Shown here: positions 11,162-11,334 of the stretch, in pieces
Layout of the letters: every line of letters starts with the position of its first letter
Numbering within the stretch: position 1 is the stretch's first letter
Assembly: GCA_964650405.1 (NCBI GenBank)
Contig: CAZYTO010000186.1
Coordinates: forward strand, 1 to 11,334
Origin: CAZYTO01 sp964650405
Lineage (GTDB): Bacteria > Acidobacteriota > Thermoanaerobaculia > Gp7-AA8
DNA length: 11,334 nt
Reading direction: 5' to 3'
Notes under the pieces: model-generated
Told to the model about the DNA's origin: nothing
Database searches by the model: none
What the model saw: the letters and a program-made list of their open reading frames with translations, nothing else
Program-made: the position numbers and the translations under genes

Positions 11162-11334
11162 GTGAAACGCGCTGCGGTTGCCTGCGGGATCGGGTTCTTC
11201 TTTGCGGCCGTGCTGTATACGACGAACGGCTGCGGCGGCGTGTGGTCGGGCAGTGCCATGCGGGTCCCGCAGCCGGAGCCTAAGGGTTCGTCGAGAAATA
11301 AGTGTCTCAAAGTTGAGGATGGATGGTGTAGTTC
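11162..11334 (+). CDS. N-terminus of an exported or lipoprotein-like protein (partial)
   Basis: The frame from GTG 11162 is open to the end of the window (57 codons). It begins with a signal-like segment (MKRAAVACGIGFFFAAVLYT with initiator Met, then TNGCGGVWSG). The Cys after NG could be a lipidation site, although the -3 residue (Thr) is not ideal for a lipobox. After it come a proline-rich stretch (MRVPQPEPKG) and KCLKVEDGWC. No family is recognisable. It is transcribed divergently from the Lgt-like gene, with 126 bases between the starts. Confidence 0.5.
   Translation, partial: MKRAAVACGIGFFFAAVLYTTNGCGGVWSGSAMRVPQPEPKGSSRNKCLKVEDGWCS

Overview
This window is high-GC DNA with dense, mostly well-spaced genes. 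It has several candidate -10 boxes of the TANNNT type close to start codons, an rbfA-nrnA pair, a long-form REP-associated tyrosine transposase, and an Lgt-like/radical SAM pair. I read it as a bacterial, probably metagenome-derived, scaffold, with Acidobacteriota or a neighbouring phylum as the best guess. That assignment is an inference, because no rRNA or tRNA is present. A run of exactly 10 N at 9772-9781 shows that two contigs were joined there.

Left part, 1-2157. The C-terminal end of an anti-sigma-factor-like membrane protein is followed by a Y1 (HUH) transposase of the RAYT/TnpA-REP type on the minus strand. The transposase is bracketed by diverged copies of a GGGGTCACAGCTTC / GAAGCTGTGACCCC motif. 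One copy pair folds into a near-complete hairpin, the expected cognate REP-like substrate. Between 650 and 876 I see nothing else.

Middle, 2158-6716. There is a secreted M20-family amidohydrolase, then a 500-bp intergenic region filled with a heptanucleotide tandem repeat in two oppositely oriented arrays. The second array is 25 units in perfect 7-nt register. Next come rbfA (30S ribosome maturation) and an overlapping nrnA-like DHH phosphoesterase, then a DUF2252 protein.

Regulated block, 6717-7956. A clear sigma-70-type promoter is flanked by two similar palindromic operator-like sites. It leads into a Trp-rich 40-residue reading frame with a strong ribosome binding site, a three-helix membrane protein and a DCC-family (DUF393) thiol-disulfide oxidoreductase. 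This looks like one repressor-controlled operon.

Right part, 7957-11334. The minus strand carries an Lgt-like integral membrane protein, a radical SAM protein resembling the MJ0619/Tes (tetraether synthase) family, and a small proline-rich membrane protein. They are arranged as a plausible membrane-lipid-modification operon. This block is disturbed. The radical SAM 5' end is present twice (9699-9771 and 9993-10065). Between the copies lie the gap and pieces of what looks like a dipeptide-type ABC transporter operon. A second heptanucleotide repeat family (GAAGGGC) sits between the Lgt-like gene and the radical SAM start, and again as an inverted pair inside the Lgt-like coding sequence. A partial, apparently exported protein begins at 11162 and runs off the end.
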